Notes: generated by a model from the letters alone, not told the origin. Positions 7,944 to 15,817 are shown, counted from the first letter of the stretch. The stretch is 23,677 nt of DNA from SIG578 sp964508295 (GCA_964508295.1 CAZDSQ010000027.1:1-23677), one strand, 5' to 3'. Program-made: numbers and translations.

Positions 7944-9713
7944 TTATTTTACATCAAATGCAAATATGTGGCATTTGTCATTACCCCATGTCTCCATCGG
8001 GGTAAGGCGAACTGCGACAGCCTCAAGGTCTGCGCTGTGCTTGCAAAGGCGCTGGTAGTTGTTGTCAGCTTCTGCAATCACAACAACGCTGCCGTCTTTT
8101 AGAACGGCCTCGATCTTGTAGGCCTTTGTCATTGTCTTGGGAACATAAGAGGGAACAAAGCTAAGCGGGCGGTTGTTTATCATATCGCGCTTAAGCTTGT
8201 GCTCTGCCTCGGGGAGAGTTGCGCGGTTTAAGTCGCTGTCAAAAACAACACGAACCTCGCTGATCTTTGTGGGAGCGCTGAATTTGTACTCAATGCTCTC
8301 GCCCTTGGCGGCATGGTAGCCGTTGTCACAGTCGCCAATGGGTCGGTCGTTGCCGTTTCTGAGGTTCTCTCCGTCTGCGCCTGAGCAGATAAGCTCTGCG
8401 CTCTTTGTAAGAGAGGAAACTGTTCTTGTGTTAAAGGGAAGATAACAGTCATCATACATAAGGCTTTCCTTAAGCTCGCCTACATATCCCTTGGTGTAGA
8501 TCTCTCTGGGGGAAATGCCCTTTTCTACTGCCATTGCGGCGGCAGTTCCCGCTGCCTGACCCAAGATGCCGCAGGTAGCCATAACTCTTGTGGAGCTAAG
8601 TGCTGAGTGAGTAACGCTGATGTTCCTTCCTGCGAACATTAAGTTGTTTATGTTTTTAGAATAAATTGAGCGGTAGGGGATTCCAAATGGTGAGGGAGCG
8701 GGGTGGAATATCGTCGGAGGCTCAGAGGTGCGGAATGCGGCGGGGTGATGGTCGTCCATAGGCCAGCCGCCGTAAGCGATGATGTCCTCAAATTTTCCCT
8801 CGCCTCGAACGTCGTTCTGATTCATAACGTGGTCGCCAACGTATCTGCGGCTCTCACGCTTTCCGGGTAACATTCCAAGCCAGTCAAGGTGCCAGTTGCG
8901 GTTTTCTTCTGCAACAACGGGGTCGTTCTTGCAGTAATCCCACATTCCGTAGGCAACGGCTAAAAGCTCATTTCGTAAGTTTTCGGTGTCGTCAATGGTG
9001 TTGCCCATTCCGCCGAGCTCTAAGTACCAAAAGTTTTCGCCCGCCTCGTCAAGATGTGCGCGGCGGTACATCTTTGCGTGCTCATATTTCTCTGCCCATA
9101 CGGGAGGAATAAAATATGAGGGCTCGTCTGTTTCCCTTGCCTGAATTAAGCAGCTCATACCCATTGTGTGAGTGTCAGACACCTCGGGAGCAATACTCTC
9201 GTTATATTCGCTTCTTGCCTCTCTGCCGTGTCTGAATTCGGCATTTGTGAGGGGGGCTAAAATGCTGTCGCCCGAGCAGTCTATAAAGATCTTAGCGGTA
9301 ACTGTGTGAAACTGCTGGGTGGTGGTCTGCCAGCCTTTAATAGAAACGATGGTGTCGTTTTCCATCTCGGCATCAAGGCAGCTGCAGTTTAAAAGCATAG
9401 TTATATTTTTCTCAAGGTAAACCTTTTCAAACATAACCGAATCCCAAATGCTGTAATTCTTTTCGGGATTGCGGTAGAAGTTATCCATAGCCATTTCTTC
9501 CATAATGCCGGTCTCGCGGTTGTTTTCTCCTCTTGCACCGCAAACCCACATACGAATTTCGCTGGAAGTGTTTCCACCAAACATAGGTCGGTCCTGCATA
9601 ATAGCAACCTTTGCACCGTGACGGGCTGCAGAAACTGCAGCGCAAAGACCTGCAAGTCCTCCGCCGACAACACAAACGTCAACGTCGTGGTTAATAGTTT
9701 TCAAATTTGACAT
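7944..9713 (-). CDS. FAD-dependent oxidoreductase with C-terminal discoidin-like domain
   Basis: This 589-residue cytosolic flavoprotein begins with a dinucleotide-binding fold: VDVCVVGGGLAGLCAAVSAA with GGGLAG at about 17-22. GGNTSSEIR (46-54) follows, which is characteristic of the FAD_oxidored family (PF12831). The region near 355-400 has GRNISVTHSALSSTRV and GQAAGTAAAMA, the usual C-terminal FAD-contacting motif. The last 140 residues or so, including SEVRVVFDSDLNR, look like a discoidin (F5/8-type) beta-sandwich, so the protein may hold its carbohydrate substrate with a built-in binding domain. Members of this family are frequent in glycan-use loci but mostly uncharacterised; sugar oxidation is inference. 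It is transcribed divergently from the ROK regulator, with a GAGGTGA ribosome binding site, and is probably controlled by it. The substrate is unknown. Confidence 0.86.
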   Translation of the reverse strand: MSNLKTINHDVDVCVVGGGLAGLCAAVSAARHGAKVAIMQDRPMFGGNTSSEIRMWVCGARGENNRETGIMEEMAMDNFYRNPEKNYSIWDSVMFEKVYLEKNITMLLNCSCLDAEMENDTIVSIKGWQTTTQQFHTVTAKIFIDCSGDSILAPLTNAEFRHGREARSEYNESIAPEVSDTHTMGMSCLIQARETDEPSYFIPPVWAEKYEHAKMYRRAHLDEAGENFWYLELGGMGNTIDDTENLRNELLAVAYGMWDYCKNDPVVAEENRNWHLDWLGMLPGKRESRRYVGDHVMNQNDVRGEGKFEDIIAYGGWPMDDHHPAAFRTSEPPTIFHPAPSPFGIPYRSIYSKNINNLMFAGRNISVTHSALSSTRVMATCGILGQAAGTAAAMAVEKGISPREIYTKGYVGELKESLMYDDCYLPFNTRTVSSLTKSAELICSGADGENLRNGNDRPIGDCDNGYHAAKGESIEYKFSAPTKISEVRVVFDSDLNRATLPEAEHKLKRDMINNRPLSFVPSYVPKTMTKAYKIEAVLKDGSVVVIAEADNNYQRLCKHSADLEAVAVRLTPMETWGNDKCHIFAFDVK

Positions 9714-9764
9714 ATTAAAATCACCTCATACATTTAGTGGGACTGACTGTTCTTATGTATTGAA

Positions 9765-9791
9765 TGGAAAAGCGCAGGGCGCAAATTTCCA
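9765..9791. promoter_or_regulatory. Candidate operator dyad at the FAD oxidoreductase start site
   Basis: An interrupted palindrome has outer arms TGGAAA / TTTCCA and inner arms GCGC / GCGC, centred on AGG. It lies just downstream of the minus-strand -10 box, over the predicted transcription start of the FAD oxidoreductase gene. A divergent ROK repressor next door makes it a natural candidate operator; binding is inferred. Confidence 0.45.
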
Positions 9792-9798
9792 CATTAAA

Positions 9799-9828
9799 AT
9801 TATATCATAGCGTATAAAGATAAGTCAA
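9799..9828 (-). promoter_or_regulatory. Promoter of the FAD oxidoreductase gene
   Basis: Read on the minus strand, TTGACT and TATAAT are separated by 18 bases, and the -10 is extended (TGATATAAT). The box spans 9828 to 9799 and points toward the gene starting at 9713. The GCTATGATATAAT core is also found, in the opposite direction, in the ROK promoter 88 bases away. Confidence 0.8.
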
Positions 9829-9871
9829 TCAAAAAGAGGAAAATAAAGGATAAAAAACAGAGCTTTACTTA

Positions 9872-9900
9872 TTGACCTTCAAAAAAAGCTATGATATAAT
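9872..9900 (+). promoter_or_regulatory. Promoter of the ROK regulator and sugar-gene operon
   Basis: TTGACC and TATAAT are separated by exactly 17 bases, with an extended -10 (TGATATAAT). The predicted start is near 9907, about 30 bases before the ATG at 9938, which has a strong AAGGAGG ribosome binding site. It probably drives the genes from 9938 to the terminator at 15067-15110. Confidence 0.85.
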
Positions 9901-9937
9901 AATTTAACGGATAAATAAATTGTAAGGAGGCGGGCAG

Positions 9938-11098
9938 ATGAACGGTCAGGTAGGCAACGTGCATCTTATGCAGAAATTAAATCGCCTTAAAGTTCTTAGC
10001 TGTATCCGCAAAAACCCTTATATTGTAAGACCTGCTGTGGCAGAGCAGACGGGGCTGTCATTAGCTTCTATTACAAATATAGTTTCCTTTCTTATAGAAA
10101 AAGGCCTCGTTGTTGAAACCGGCTTTGAAAACGCCGAGAGAATAGGCAGAAAGGCCGTGCTTTTAAAGTTCTGCCCCTCTGAGCATAACCTTATATGTGT
10201 TTCAATTTCGCAGAATAAAATTTCGGTGTCGCTTACCGATCTTGACGGAAAAATTCTCCAGACGAAAGATTTTGACTTTTCAGAGGAGAGTGCAAAAGAG
10301 GCTCTTCTTAAAATAAAGAGCGGTATTTCAGCCCTTATTGCAGAGGTTGACCCCGCTAAGCTCCTCGGCATAGGGATTGCCGTTTCCGCCCTCGTTTTGT
10401 CGGACGGAACGCTGGCGGTCTCCAGCAAAATGAGGTGGGATAAGACCGACCTTAAGGGCGAGCTTGAAAAGGAGTTTAATAAACCCGTTTTTGTAACCGA
10501 CTCGTCGGTTGCCCGTGCGCATTACTGCAACGAGTTTGTTTCGGGCGAAAATATAAGAAGTATGCTTTTTGTCGATTTAGTTGACGGTGTCGGCGCAGTC
10601 CACTTTTATGAGGGACACTTAAACCGCAGTGTTATCGGCGAGATAGGGCACACCACCGTTGAAAAGGATGGGGACGAGTGCTTCTGCGGAAACCGAGGCT
10701 GTCTTGAAATTATGTGTTCACTCGAGAGGGCGGGCGAGCAGTATAAAAAATCGGGCAAGGGCAAGAGTATTGACGATGTAATAAAGGGCTATGAGAGCGG
10801 CGAAAAGACCGCGGTGGCGCTTCTTAATCGAGCAGGGGAGTACCTCGGAATCGGAATGGCAAATGCCGTTAACGTATTAAACCCCGATGCAGTTATAATA
10901 AACGCGGGTCAGTACCACGGATGCACGGCGGTGCTGGACGTTGCAATAGACGAGGCGAGGCGCAGGATATTCTCGGCGCTTTCTGACAGAATCGAGTTCA
11001 AAACCGCTGAGATAAGCGATAGTATGATGATTGAGGGTATGGCGCAGAATTTGTGCGAGTGTATCTTTGATATAAATTTTGACGGCGAGATTTTTTAA
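9938..11098 (+). CDS. ROK-family transcriptional regulator
   Basis: This 386-residue protein has an N-terminal winged helix-turn-helix at about residues 15-62 (LKVLSCIRKNPYIVRPAVAE, then LSLASITNIVSFLIEKGLV). It is followed by an actin-like ROK sugar-sensing domain. The zinc site is intact: H238 in GEIGHT and C248, C250, C255 in CFCGNRGCLE. The kinase phosphate-binding loop is degenerate (LVDGVGAVHFYEG) and the usual Asn-Asp before the sugar is Thr-Asp (VTDSSVARA), so this is a NagC/XylR-type repressor, not a sugar kinase. It is transcribed divergently from the FAD oxidoreductase and leads an operon of sugar-modifying enzymes. It likely controls both directions in response to a sugar or sugar phosphate, possibly an amino sugar given the NagB-like and PIG-L genes. 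Confidence 0.92.
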   Translation: MNGQVGNVHLMQKLNRLKVLSCIRKNPYIVRPAVAEQTGLSLASITNIVSFLIEKGLVVETGFENAERIGRKAVLLKFCPSEHNLICVSISQNKISVSLTDLDGKILQTKDFDFSEESAKEALLKIKSGISALIAEVDPAKLLGIGIAVSALVLSDGTLAVSSKMRWDKTDLKGELEKEFNKPVFVTDSSVARAHYCNEFVSGENIRSMLFVDLVDGVGAVHFYEGHLNRSVIGEIGHTTVEKDGDECFCGNRGCLEIMCSLERAGEQYKKSGKGKSIDDVIKGYESGEKTAVALLNRAGEYLGIGMANAVNVLNPDAVIINAGQYHGCTAVLDVAIDEARRRIFSALSDRIEFKTAEISDSMMIEGMAQNLCECIFDINFDGEIF

Positions 11099-11115
11099 AT
11101 AAAAGAGGTCCTTTT

Positions 11116-12258
11116 ATGAGAGATTACTTTAAAAACGGAGAGAAAATAAACTTTATTTTCCCCATTGACGGCGACTGTGTAAATGAAAATGACGGCGCGA
11201 TTCGCGACGGCGCTCTTTACATAACCGCTAAAATAGCGGGAGACTCCGATGACGAGGTTTTTGTAAACGGTGCGAGGGCCGAGTACAAAAACGGTGCCTT
11301 TGAGGCAGAGGTTAAAATTAGCGGCTGGTACAACACCTTGGTTGCCGAGAGCAAAAAGGGCGGTAGTGCAAAGGTCGCGGTTTTAAAGCTTGACGGCGCA
11401 GTCGGCGGCTGGCGCCTTTCGGTTGACGATAATATCATTTTTCTTTGGGATATAAACAAAAATAAGGACATTTATAAGTCAATATTTGAAAATCCCTATC
11501 TTGCAGTCTACAAAAAGGCTCACGACCTTTACGGAATGAAGCTTCATTTAAACCTCTTTTACGAATTTGACGAAATGGACGACTTTAAAGAGGATAGAGG
11601 TTACTTTAACCTGTCGATGATGACCGACAAGTTTAAGGACGAGTGGATAGCAAACTCGGATTGGCTTCGCCTTTCCTTTCACGCTAAAGCAAACCATCCC
11701 GATATGCCTTACAAGAACACCACCCGTGAGGAGATTGGGCCCATCTGCGAAAAGGTGCAGAATGAGATAATCCGCTTTGCAGGCAGACAGACCCTTTCGG
11801 ATATAACAACTGTTCATTGGGGCGAATGTACCTTGGAGGGAATGCGCGAGCTTCGCAGTCAGGGAATAAAGGGCTTTGCGGGCTACTTTGAGTTTAATCC
11901 TGACGGCTCGACCTTAGTTTCCTACCATTATCCTCACGAGCTTGTTGAGTACCTTACCAACCGAGATTTCTGGAGAGATAACGAGGAGAACTTTATCTGC
12001 GGCAGAATTGACCTTGTGCTTAACTGCTTTAAGTTAGAACAAATAGTTCCTCTGCTTGACGAGATCTACGAAAACAAGACCCGCTCAGGCTTTATGGAGC
12101 TTATGATACACGAGGAATATTTCTATCCCGACTATGATAATTACATTCGCGAGTTTGAGGAAATTGTGCTCACGGCGGCAAAATGGTGCTATGAGCACGG
12201 CTACGAGGGCAGAACTTTTGGCTCGGTAATGTTTGAAAAAAGAAATACCATCGACTAA
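11116..12258 (+). CDS. Polysaccharide-deacetylase-like (PDA superfamily) protein
   Basis: This 380-residue cytosolic protein has no signal peptide. The first 95 residues or so look like a beta-sandwich, and the rest resembles the divergent NodB/PDA-like barrel found in glycan loci. Candidate metal or catalytic residues are D112 in FLWDINKNK, H189 and H194 in SFHAKANHPDMPY, H234 with E237 in TVHWGEC, and H332 with E333/E334 in MIHEEYFYPDYDNY. The canonical TFDDG motif is replaced by WDIN, so deacetylase activity is uncertain and the protein might be a hydrolase or isomerase of another kind. It starts 17 bases after the ROK gene with an AGAGG site and precedes the Gfo/Idh/MocA gene, clearly in one operon. 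The superfamily assignment is moderately sure and the function unknown. Confidence 0.6.
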   Translation: MRDYFKNGEKINFIFPIDGDCVNENDGAIRDGALYITAKIAGDSDDEVFVNGARAEYKNGAFEAEVKISGWYNTLVAESKKGGSAKVAVLKLDGAVGGWRLSVDDNIIFLWDINKNKDIYKSIFENPYLAVYKKAHDLYGMKLHLNLFYEFDEMDDFKEDRGYFNLSMMTDKFKDEWIANSDWLRLSFHAKANHPDMPYKNTTREEIGPICEKVQNEIIRFAGRQTLSDITTVHWGECTLEGMRELRSQGIKGFAGYFEFNPDGSTLVSYHYPHELVEYLTNRDFWRDNEENFICGRIDLVLNCFKLEQIVPLLDEIYENKTRSGFMELMIHEEYFYPDYDNYIREFEEIVLTAAKWCYEHGYEGRTFGSVMFEKRNTID

Positions 12259-12280
12259 TATACAAAAAGGAGTGTCCAAA

Positions 12281-13324
12281 ATGAAAAAAGTAAAATGGGG
12301 CGTTATAGGCGCAGGCGGAATTGCTGACAGAAGAACCATCCCCGGAATGATGCTTGCAAACAATGCAGAGCTCGTTGCGGTTATGGAAGTCAACACCGAG
12401 CTCGCCGAGAAGATCAGAGCAAAATACAACGCAAAATATGCCTATACCGATGCTTTTGAGCTTATCGCAAACGAGGAGGTCGAGGCGGTCTACATCGCTT
12501 CTCCCGTAACCTTCCACAAGGATCAGGTTATCGCCGCCGCAAAGGCAGGCAAGCACATTCTCTGCGAAAAGCCCATCGCTATGACTGTTGAGGAGGCCGA
12601 GGAAATTCAGGCTATCTGCGACGAGTGCGGCGTTAAAACAGGAACAGGCTTTATGATGCGCTACCACGCATATCACAAAAAGATGCACGATCTTATCGCC
12701 GAGGGCGCTCTCGGTCAGGTTGTTTCCGCAAGAGCACAGCTTACCTGCTGGTATCCCGAGATGGAGGGCGCTTGGCGCCAGAAAAAAGCTCTTTCGGGCG
12801 GCGGTGCACTTATTGATATGGGCGTTCACTGTATCGACCTTATTGAGTATATCACCGGTGGTAAAACCGTTAAGACCGTTGCTTTTAACGACACTAAGAC
12901 CTTCGGCTATGACGTTGATGACTCTTCCAACGTTCTTATTAAGCTTGACAACGGCGTAACAGGCTACGTTGACAGTAACTTCAACATTCCCGATGCCGCC
13001 GCAAAGTGCAGAATGGAATTTTACGGCACACGCGGAAGCATTATCGCTGAGGGCACCATCGGTCAGGTTGAGGGCGGAAAGATAGAGGTCGTTGTTTCTG
13101 AGGCAGGCGGCTATGACGCCGACCAGAACAGAAACGAGGTTGCTCCCATGGAGATCTCGGTCGAGTTCGGCAATATGTATACCAAGGAGATCGAGTCCTT
13201 CTCTAATTCCATCTTAACAGATGCTCCCATCGAAATTCCCATGTCTGACGCTGTTCACATTCAGAAGGTCGTTCGCGCTGCTTACGAGTCCTCTGATAAG
13301 GGCGTTTGTGTTAACGTTGATTAA
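12281..13324 (+). CDS. Gfo/Idh/MocA family NAD(P)-dependent oxidoreductase
   Basis: This 347-residue sugar dehydrogenase-like enzyme starts at the ATG after AAAAAGGAG. An in-frame ATG at 12233 lies inside the preceding gene and lacks such a site. The N-terminal Rossmann fold has KWGVIGAGGIADRR, the catalytic lysine is K97 in CEKPIAMT, and the substrate-side motif GGGALIDMGVHCID supplies D179 and H183. The length and residue set are those of an active member. The family oxidises or reduces sugars, inositols and their derivatives, often at C3, and can pair with other redox enzymes for oxidation-elimination chemistry on glycosides. With an FAD sugar oxidoreductase, a PIG-L deacetylase and a NagB-like enzyme nearby, an amino or acetamido sugar substrate is likely but unproven. 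Confidence 0.94.
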   Translation: MKKVKWGVIGAGGIADRRTIPGMMLANNAELVAVMEVNTELAEKIRAKYNAKYAYTDAFELIANEEVEAVYIASPVTFHKDQVIAAAKAGKHILCEKPIAMTVEEAEEIQAICDECGVKTGTGFMMRYHAYHKKMHDLIAEGALGQVVSARAQLTCWYPEMEGAWRQKKALSGGGALIDMGVHCIDLIEYITGGKTVKTVAFNDTKTFGYDVDDSSNVLIKLDNGVTGYVDSNFNIPDAAAKCRMEFYGTRGSIIAEGTIGQVEGGKIEVVVSEAGGYDADQNRNEVAPMEISVEFGNMYTKEIESFSNSILTDAPIEIPMSDAVHIQKVVRAAYESSDKGVCVNVD

Positions 13325-13341
13325 GTAAGGAGTGAATTTTT

Positions 13342-14067
13342 ATGAATATTTTAGCAATCGGCTGTCATCCCGACGATGTTGAAATTGCTTGCGCAGGAAC
13401 ACTTGCAAAATGCGTAAAAAGAGGAGACAAGGTTATCGTTTGCCACGCTTCCAGCGGTGACCTTGGCCACGTAATCATTCCTCCCGACGAGCTTCGTGTA
13501 ATGCGTGCAAACGAGGCTAAAAAGGCAGGCTCGCTTGCGGGAATTGAGGTTATCTGGGGCGGCTTTGACGACCTGCAGATATATGATAACAACAAAGAGG
13601 CAAGAGATAAGATCGTTGACGTTATCCGTTACGCCAACCCCGACGTTATCATCACCCACGACCCCGACGATTATATGCCCGACCATACTGCAGTTTCGCG
13701 TCTGGTTTTTGATGCCAGCTTTACTGCAACACTCCCTAACTACACCGACTATCCTCACGTTTACAGCAGTGAGGACGGTCAGCCCGCAAAGCTCGTTCCC
13801 ATTTATTATATGGACACCCTTGCAGGAGTTAACTTTAACCCCACCGAGTTTGTTGACGTTTCTGACGAGATCGATTTAAAGATCGAGATGCTTGAGTGCC
13901 ATGCAAGCCAGCTTGTCTGGATGAGAGAGCACGACGGAATTGATTTTGCCGATATGGTTAAAACCTGCTCGCGCTACCGCGGTTACCAGTGCGGTGCCGA
14001 CTATGCAGAGGGCTTCCGTCAGTGCCAGGTCTACCTTAAGGGAACAACAAAGCGTATGCTCCCCTAA
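13342..14067 (+). CDS. PIG-L (LmbE) family N-acetyl-sugar deacetylase
   Basis: This 241-residue zinc deacetylase has the diagnostic AIGCHPDDVE (H9, D11, D12, E14) close to the N-terminus and the second motif THDPDDYMPDH at about 105-115, so the usual His-Asp-His zinc site is complete, with D11 as general base. PIG-L enzymes remove acetyl groups from N-acetylglucosamine in glycolipids, mycothiol and bacillithiol precursors, chitobiose or free sugars. In this operon, directly before a NagB-like isomerase, it could replace NagA and act on an intracellular acetamido sugar or sugar phosphate (inference). It starts 17 bases after the dehydrogenase, with AAGGAG before the ATG. Confidence 0.94.
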   Translation: MNILAIGCHPDDVEIACAGTLAKCVKRGDKVIVCHASSGDLGHVIIPPDELRVMRANEAKKAGSLAGIEVIWGGFDDLQIYDNNKEARDKIVDVIRYANPDVIITHDPDDYMPDHTAVSRLVFDASFTATLPNYTDYPHVYSSEDGQPAKLVPIYYMDTLAGVNFNPTEFVDVSDEIDLKIEMLECHASQLVWMREHDGIDFADMVKTCSRYRGYQCGADYAEGFRQCQVYLKGTTKRMLP

Positions 14068-14107
14068 AAAAGTTTTCTATTATTTTTAATAAACAGGAGG
14101 TTCTATT

Positions 14108-15058
14108 ATGGATTTTTCAAGTACAGTAAAAGGCTCGCTTCTTGAAGGCTTCTATCCTGCAGGATGGGATATGGAGAAGATCGATGCCTGTATGCAGCAC
14201 TCGCCCGAAGAGGTTCTTGACCGCCAGGATTTCTGGAACAAGGATTTTAACCCCGTAAAGTGCGACAGCCTTGCAGATTTTGACACCTATATGGGCCACG
14301 AAATCGCTTGGCAGATCAAAAAGGCAAGAGATGCAGGCGAAGAGATCGCTTTCATTCTCCCCGTAGGTCCTATGGGTATGTACAAGTGGGCGGTTTACTT
14401 CCTTAAGATGTGGAACTGCAAGTGCGACCACGTTCATTGCTTTAATATGGACGAGTGGGCTGACAGCGAGGGCAACACCCTCTCGAGCGACAACCCCGCT
14501 TCCTTCCAGTACGCAATGGAAAACGCTCTTTACAATCCCCTCGGAGAGCTTACCGTTCCTGTAAATCAGAGAAACTTTGCAACTAAGGAAAATCTTCCTA
14601 CATATCCCGAAAAGATCGCTGCTCTTAAGGCGAAGGGTGCAAAGCTCGTTTTAGTTTACGGTATCGGCAGAATGTGCCACATCGCATTCTGGGAGCCCCA
14701 CTTTGCTGCTGATTACAACAGCGTTGAGGAGTGGAAGGCACAGCCTTACAGAATCGCCGCTAAGATTCACCCCCTTACCGTTGAGCAGAACGCTCTCACT
14801 TCCTTTAAGTCGAGAACAACTCTTGTTCCCTGCAGAGCTAACACAATAGGTCCCGGCCTCTTCCTGCAGGCTGACTATGCTATCGGCGGTTGCGACGGAA
14901 CTTTGGGACGTGGAATGCAGTGGCAGGGTATGAGCTTCTGGATGACTCTGCGTTACGGACCTGATATGTGGATCACCTCTACATTTATGCCCACCCTCCC
15001 CGGAAAGCTCTTCTTCTTAGAGGAGCTGGCAGGTCCCCTTGTTGCTGAATGTAACTAA
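14108..15058 (+). CDS. NagB-like glucosamine-6-phosphate isomerase/deaminase family protein
   Basis: This 316-residue protein has the core of the NagB/6-phosphogluconolactonase superfamily. LPVGPMGMYKWAV matches the phosphate loop region. CFNMDEWADSEG carries the catalytic Asp (D115). YGIGRMCHIAFWEP carries the ring-opening His (H191) followed by Glu (E196). The later RANTIGPGLF matches the conserved thr-x-gly segment. Classical NagB is about 240-270 residues; this one has an N-terminal addition of about 60 residues and unusual changes such as Trp after the active-site Glu motifs, so its substrate may differ from glucosamine-6-phosphate. The partner PIG-L deacetylase upstream makes a deacetylate-then-deaminate route plausible. 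It is followed by an intrinsic terminator and has a strong AGGAGG site. Confidence 0.85.
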   Translation: MDFSSTVKGSLLEGFYPAGWDMEKIDACMQHSPEEVLDRQDFWNKDFNPVKCDSLADFDTYMGHEIAWQIKKARDAGEEIAFILPVGPMGMYKWAVYFLKMWNCKCDHVHCFNMDEWADSEGNTLSSDNPASFQYAMENALYNPLGELTVPVNQRNFATKENLPTYPEKIAALKAKGAKLVLVYGIGRMCHIAFWEPHFAADYNSVEEWKAQPYRIAAKIHPLTVEQNALTSFKSRTTLVPCRANTIGPGLFLQADYAIGGCDGTLGRGMQWQGMSFWMTLRYGPDMWITSTFMPTLPGKLFFLEELAGPLVAECN

Positions 15059-15066
15059 TTTTTAAA

Positions 15067-15110
15067 AAGGCCGAGAATGACAAAAAAAGTCATTCTCGAC
15101 CTTCTTTTTT
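15067..15110 (+). terminator. Intrinsic terminator of the ROK-to-NagB-like operon
   Basis: A stem of 10 perfect pairs, CGAGAATGAC / GTCATTCTCG, is extended by AAGG/CCTT across one mismatch. It closes a 7-A loop and is followed by CTTTTTT. It begins 9 bases after the stop of the NagB-like gene, so it should end the operon started at about 9907. Confidence 0.92.
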
Positions 15111-15122
15111 GCCCTAAAACTG

Positions 15123-15151
15123 TTGACATTAAGCCTTTTTTAAGGTATCCT
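15123..15151 (+). promoter_or_regulatory. Promoter of the CBM9-like gene
   Basis: A perfect TTGACA -35 box is 17 bases from TATCCT. The predicted start, near 15158, lies downstream of the terminator and about 40 bases before the ATG at 15197. The spacer contains CCTTTTTTAAGG, the reverse complement of a 12-base string found in the leaders of two genes of the paralog array. Confidence 0.72.
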
Positions 15152-15196
15152 ACAAGTTGTGAGAAATATACTATTGTGCTAAAAAGGAGTAAGGCT

Positions 15197-15817
15197 ATGT
15201 TTGTCAGAGAACAGAGAAGCTATACCATAAAAACCGTGGACGAAAATTTCAGTTGGGACGACATTGAAAAAGCCCCCATAGATATTTTCTGCTGGAAATA
15301 TGACTATAAGCCCAAGACCTTTGCGCAGCTCGTTTTTGTTGAGGGCAAGGAGCTTGTTGCTAAGCTCACCTGCTACGAAACAGACCCCGAAACAAGATGC
15401 ACAGAGTTTGGACAGGACGTTTGGAAGGATAGCTGCCTTGAGTTCTTTGCGGCGTTTAACCTTGATACTCCCGATATTTACGTAAACTGCGAGATGAACT
15501 CGGCAGGAGCCGCCCTTATGGCGCTCGGAAATAATGACGTTGAAAATCGAGTTTCTGCTGATAAGATCTTGGGCCATATCCCTGAGTTTCACGGCGAGGT
15601 CTTTGAGGACCATTGGTGCGCTGAGGTTCACCTTACCGTCGAGGACATTAAAACAATGTTTAGCGTAGAAATTAAAAGAGGCTTTAAATTTAAAGGCAAC
15701 TTCTTTAAGTGCGGCGACGAAACGAGATTCGAGCATTACGGAATGTGGTGCCGCTCGGTTGCGGTCATTCCGCAGTTTCACCGCCCGCAGTATTTCGGAG
15801 ACCTTGTGATAGACTAA
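15197..15817 (+). CDS. Stand-alone cytosolic CBM9/DOMON-like carbohydrate-binding protein
   Basis: This 206-residue beta-sandwich protein is related to the carbohydrate-binding family 9-like (DOMON-like) group. Recognisable positions are QDVWKDSCLEFF, YVNCEMNSAGA, FKGNFFKCGDET and the C-terminal FHRPQYFGDL, the usual sequence of this family. No signal peptide and no enzymatic domain are attached, so the protein would act inside the cell, binding a sugar or oligosaccharide. I chose the ATG at 15197, after AAAAAGGAGTAAGG. An in-frame ATG at 15077 lies inside the terminator stem and upstream of the promoter. It stands between the amino-sugar-type operon and the barrel-protein array, suggesting a role with one of them. 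Confidence 0.8.
   Translation: MFVREQRSYTIKTVDENFSWDDIEKAPIDIFCWKYDYKPKTFAQLVFVEGKELVAKLTCYETDPETRCTEFGQDVWKDSCLEFFAAFNLDTPDIYVNCEMNSAGAALMALGNNDVENRVSADKILGHIPEFHGEVFEDHWCAEVHLTVEDIKTMFSVEIKRGFKFKGNFFKCGDETRFEHYGMWCRSVAVIPQFHRPQYFGDLVID

Noticed and set aside
9938..11098. ROK protein as a sugar kinase
   Set aside because: It has an N-terminal helix-turn-helix and a degenerate phosphate-binding loop, so it is a regulator.
12170..12829. Minus-strand open frame of 219 codons opposite the PDA-like and Gfo/Idh/MocA genes
   Set aside because: It is a mirror frame caused by codon bias in clear genes on the other strand.
15077..15196. Upstream in-frame start giving the CBM9-like protein 40 more residues
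   Set aside because: The ATG lies in the terminator stem, and the extension covers the promoter and the real ribosome binding site.
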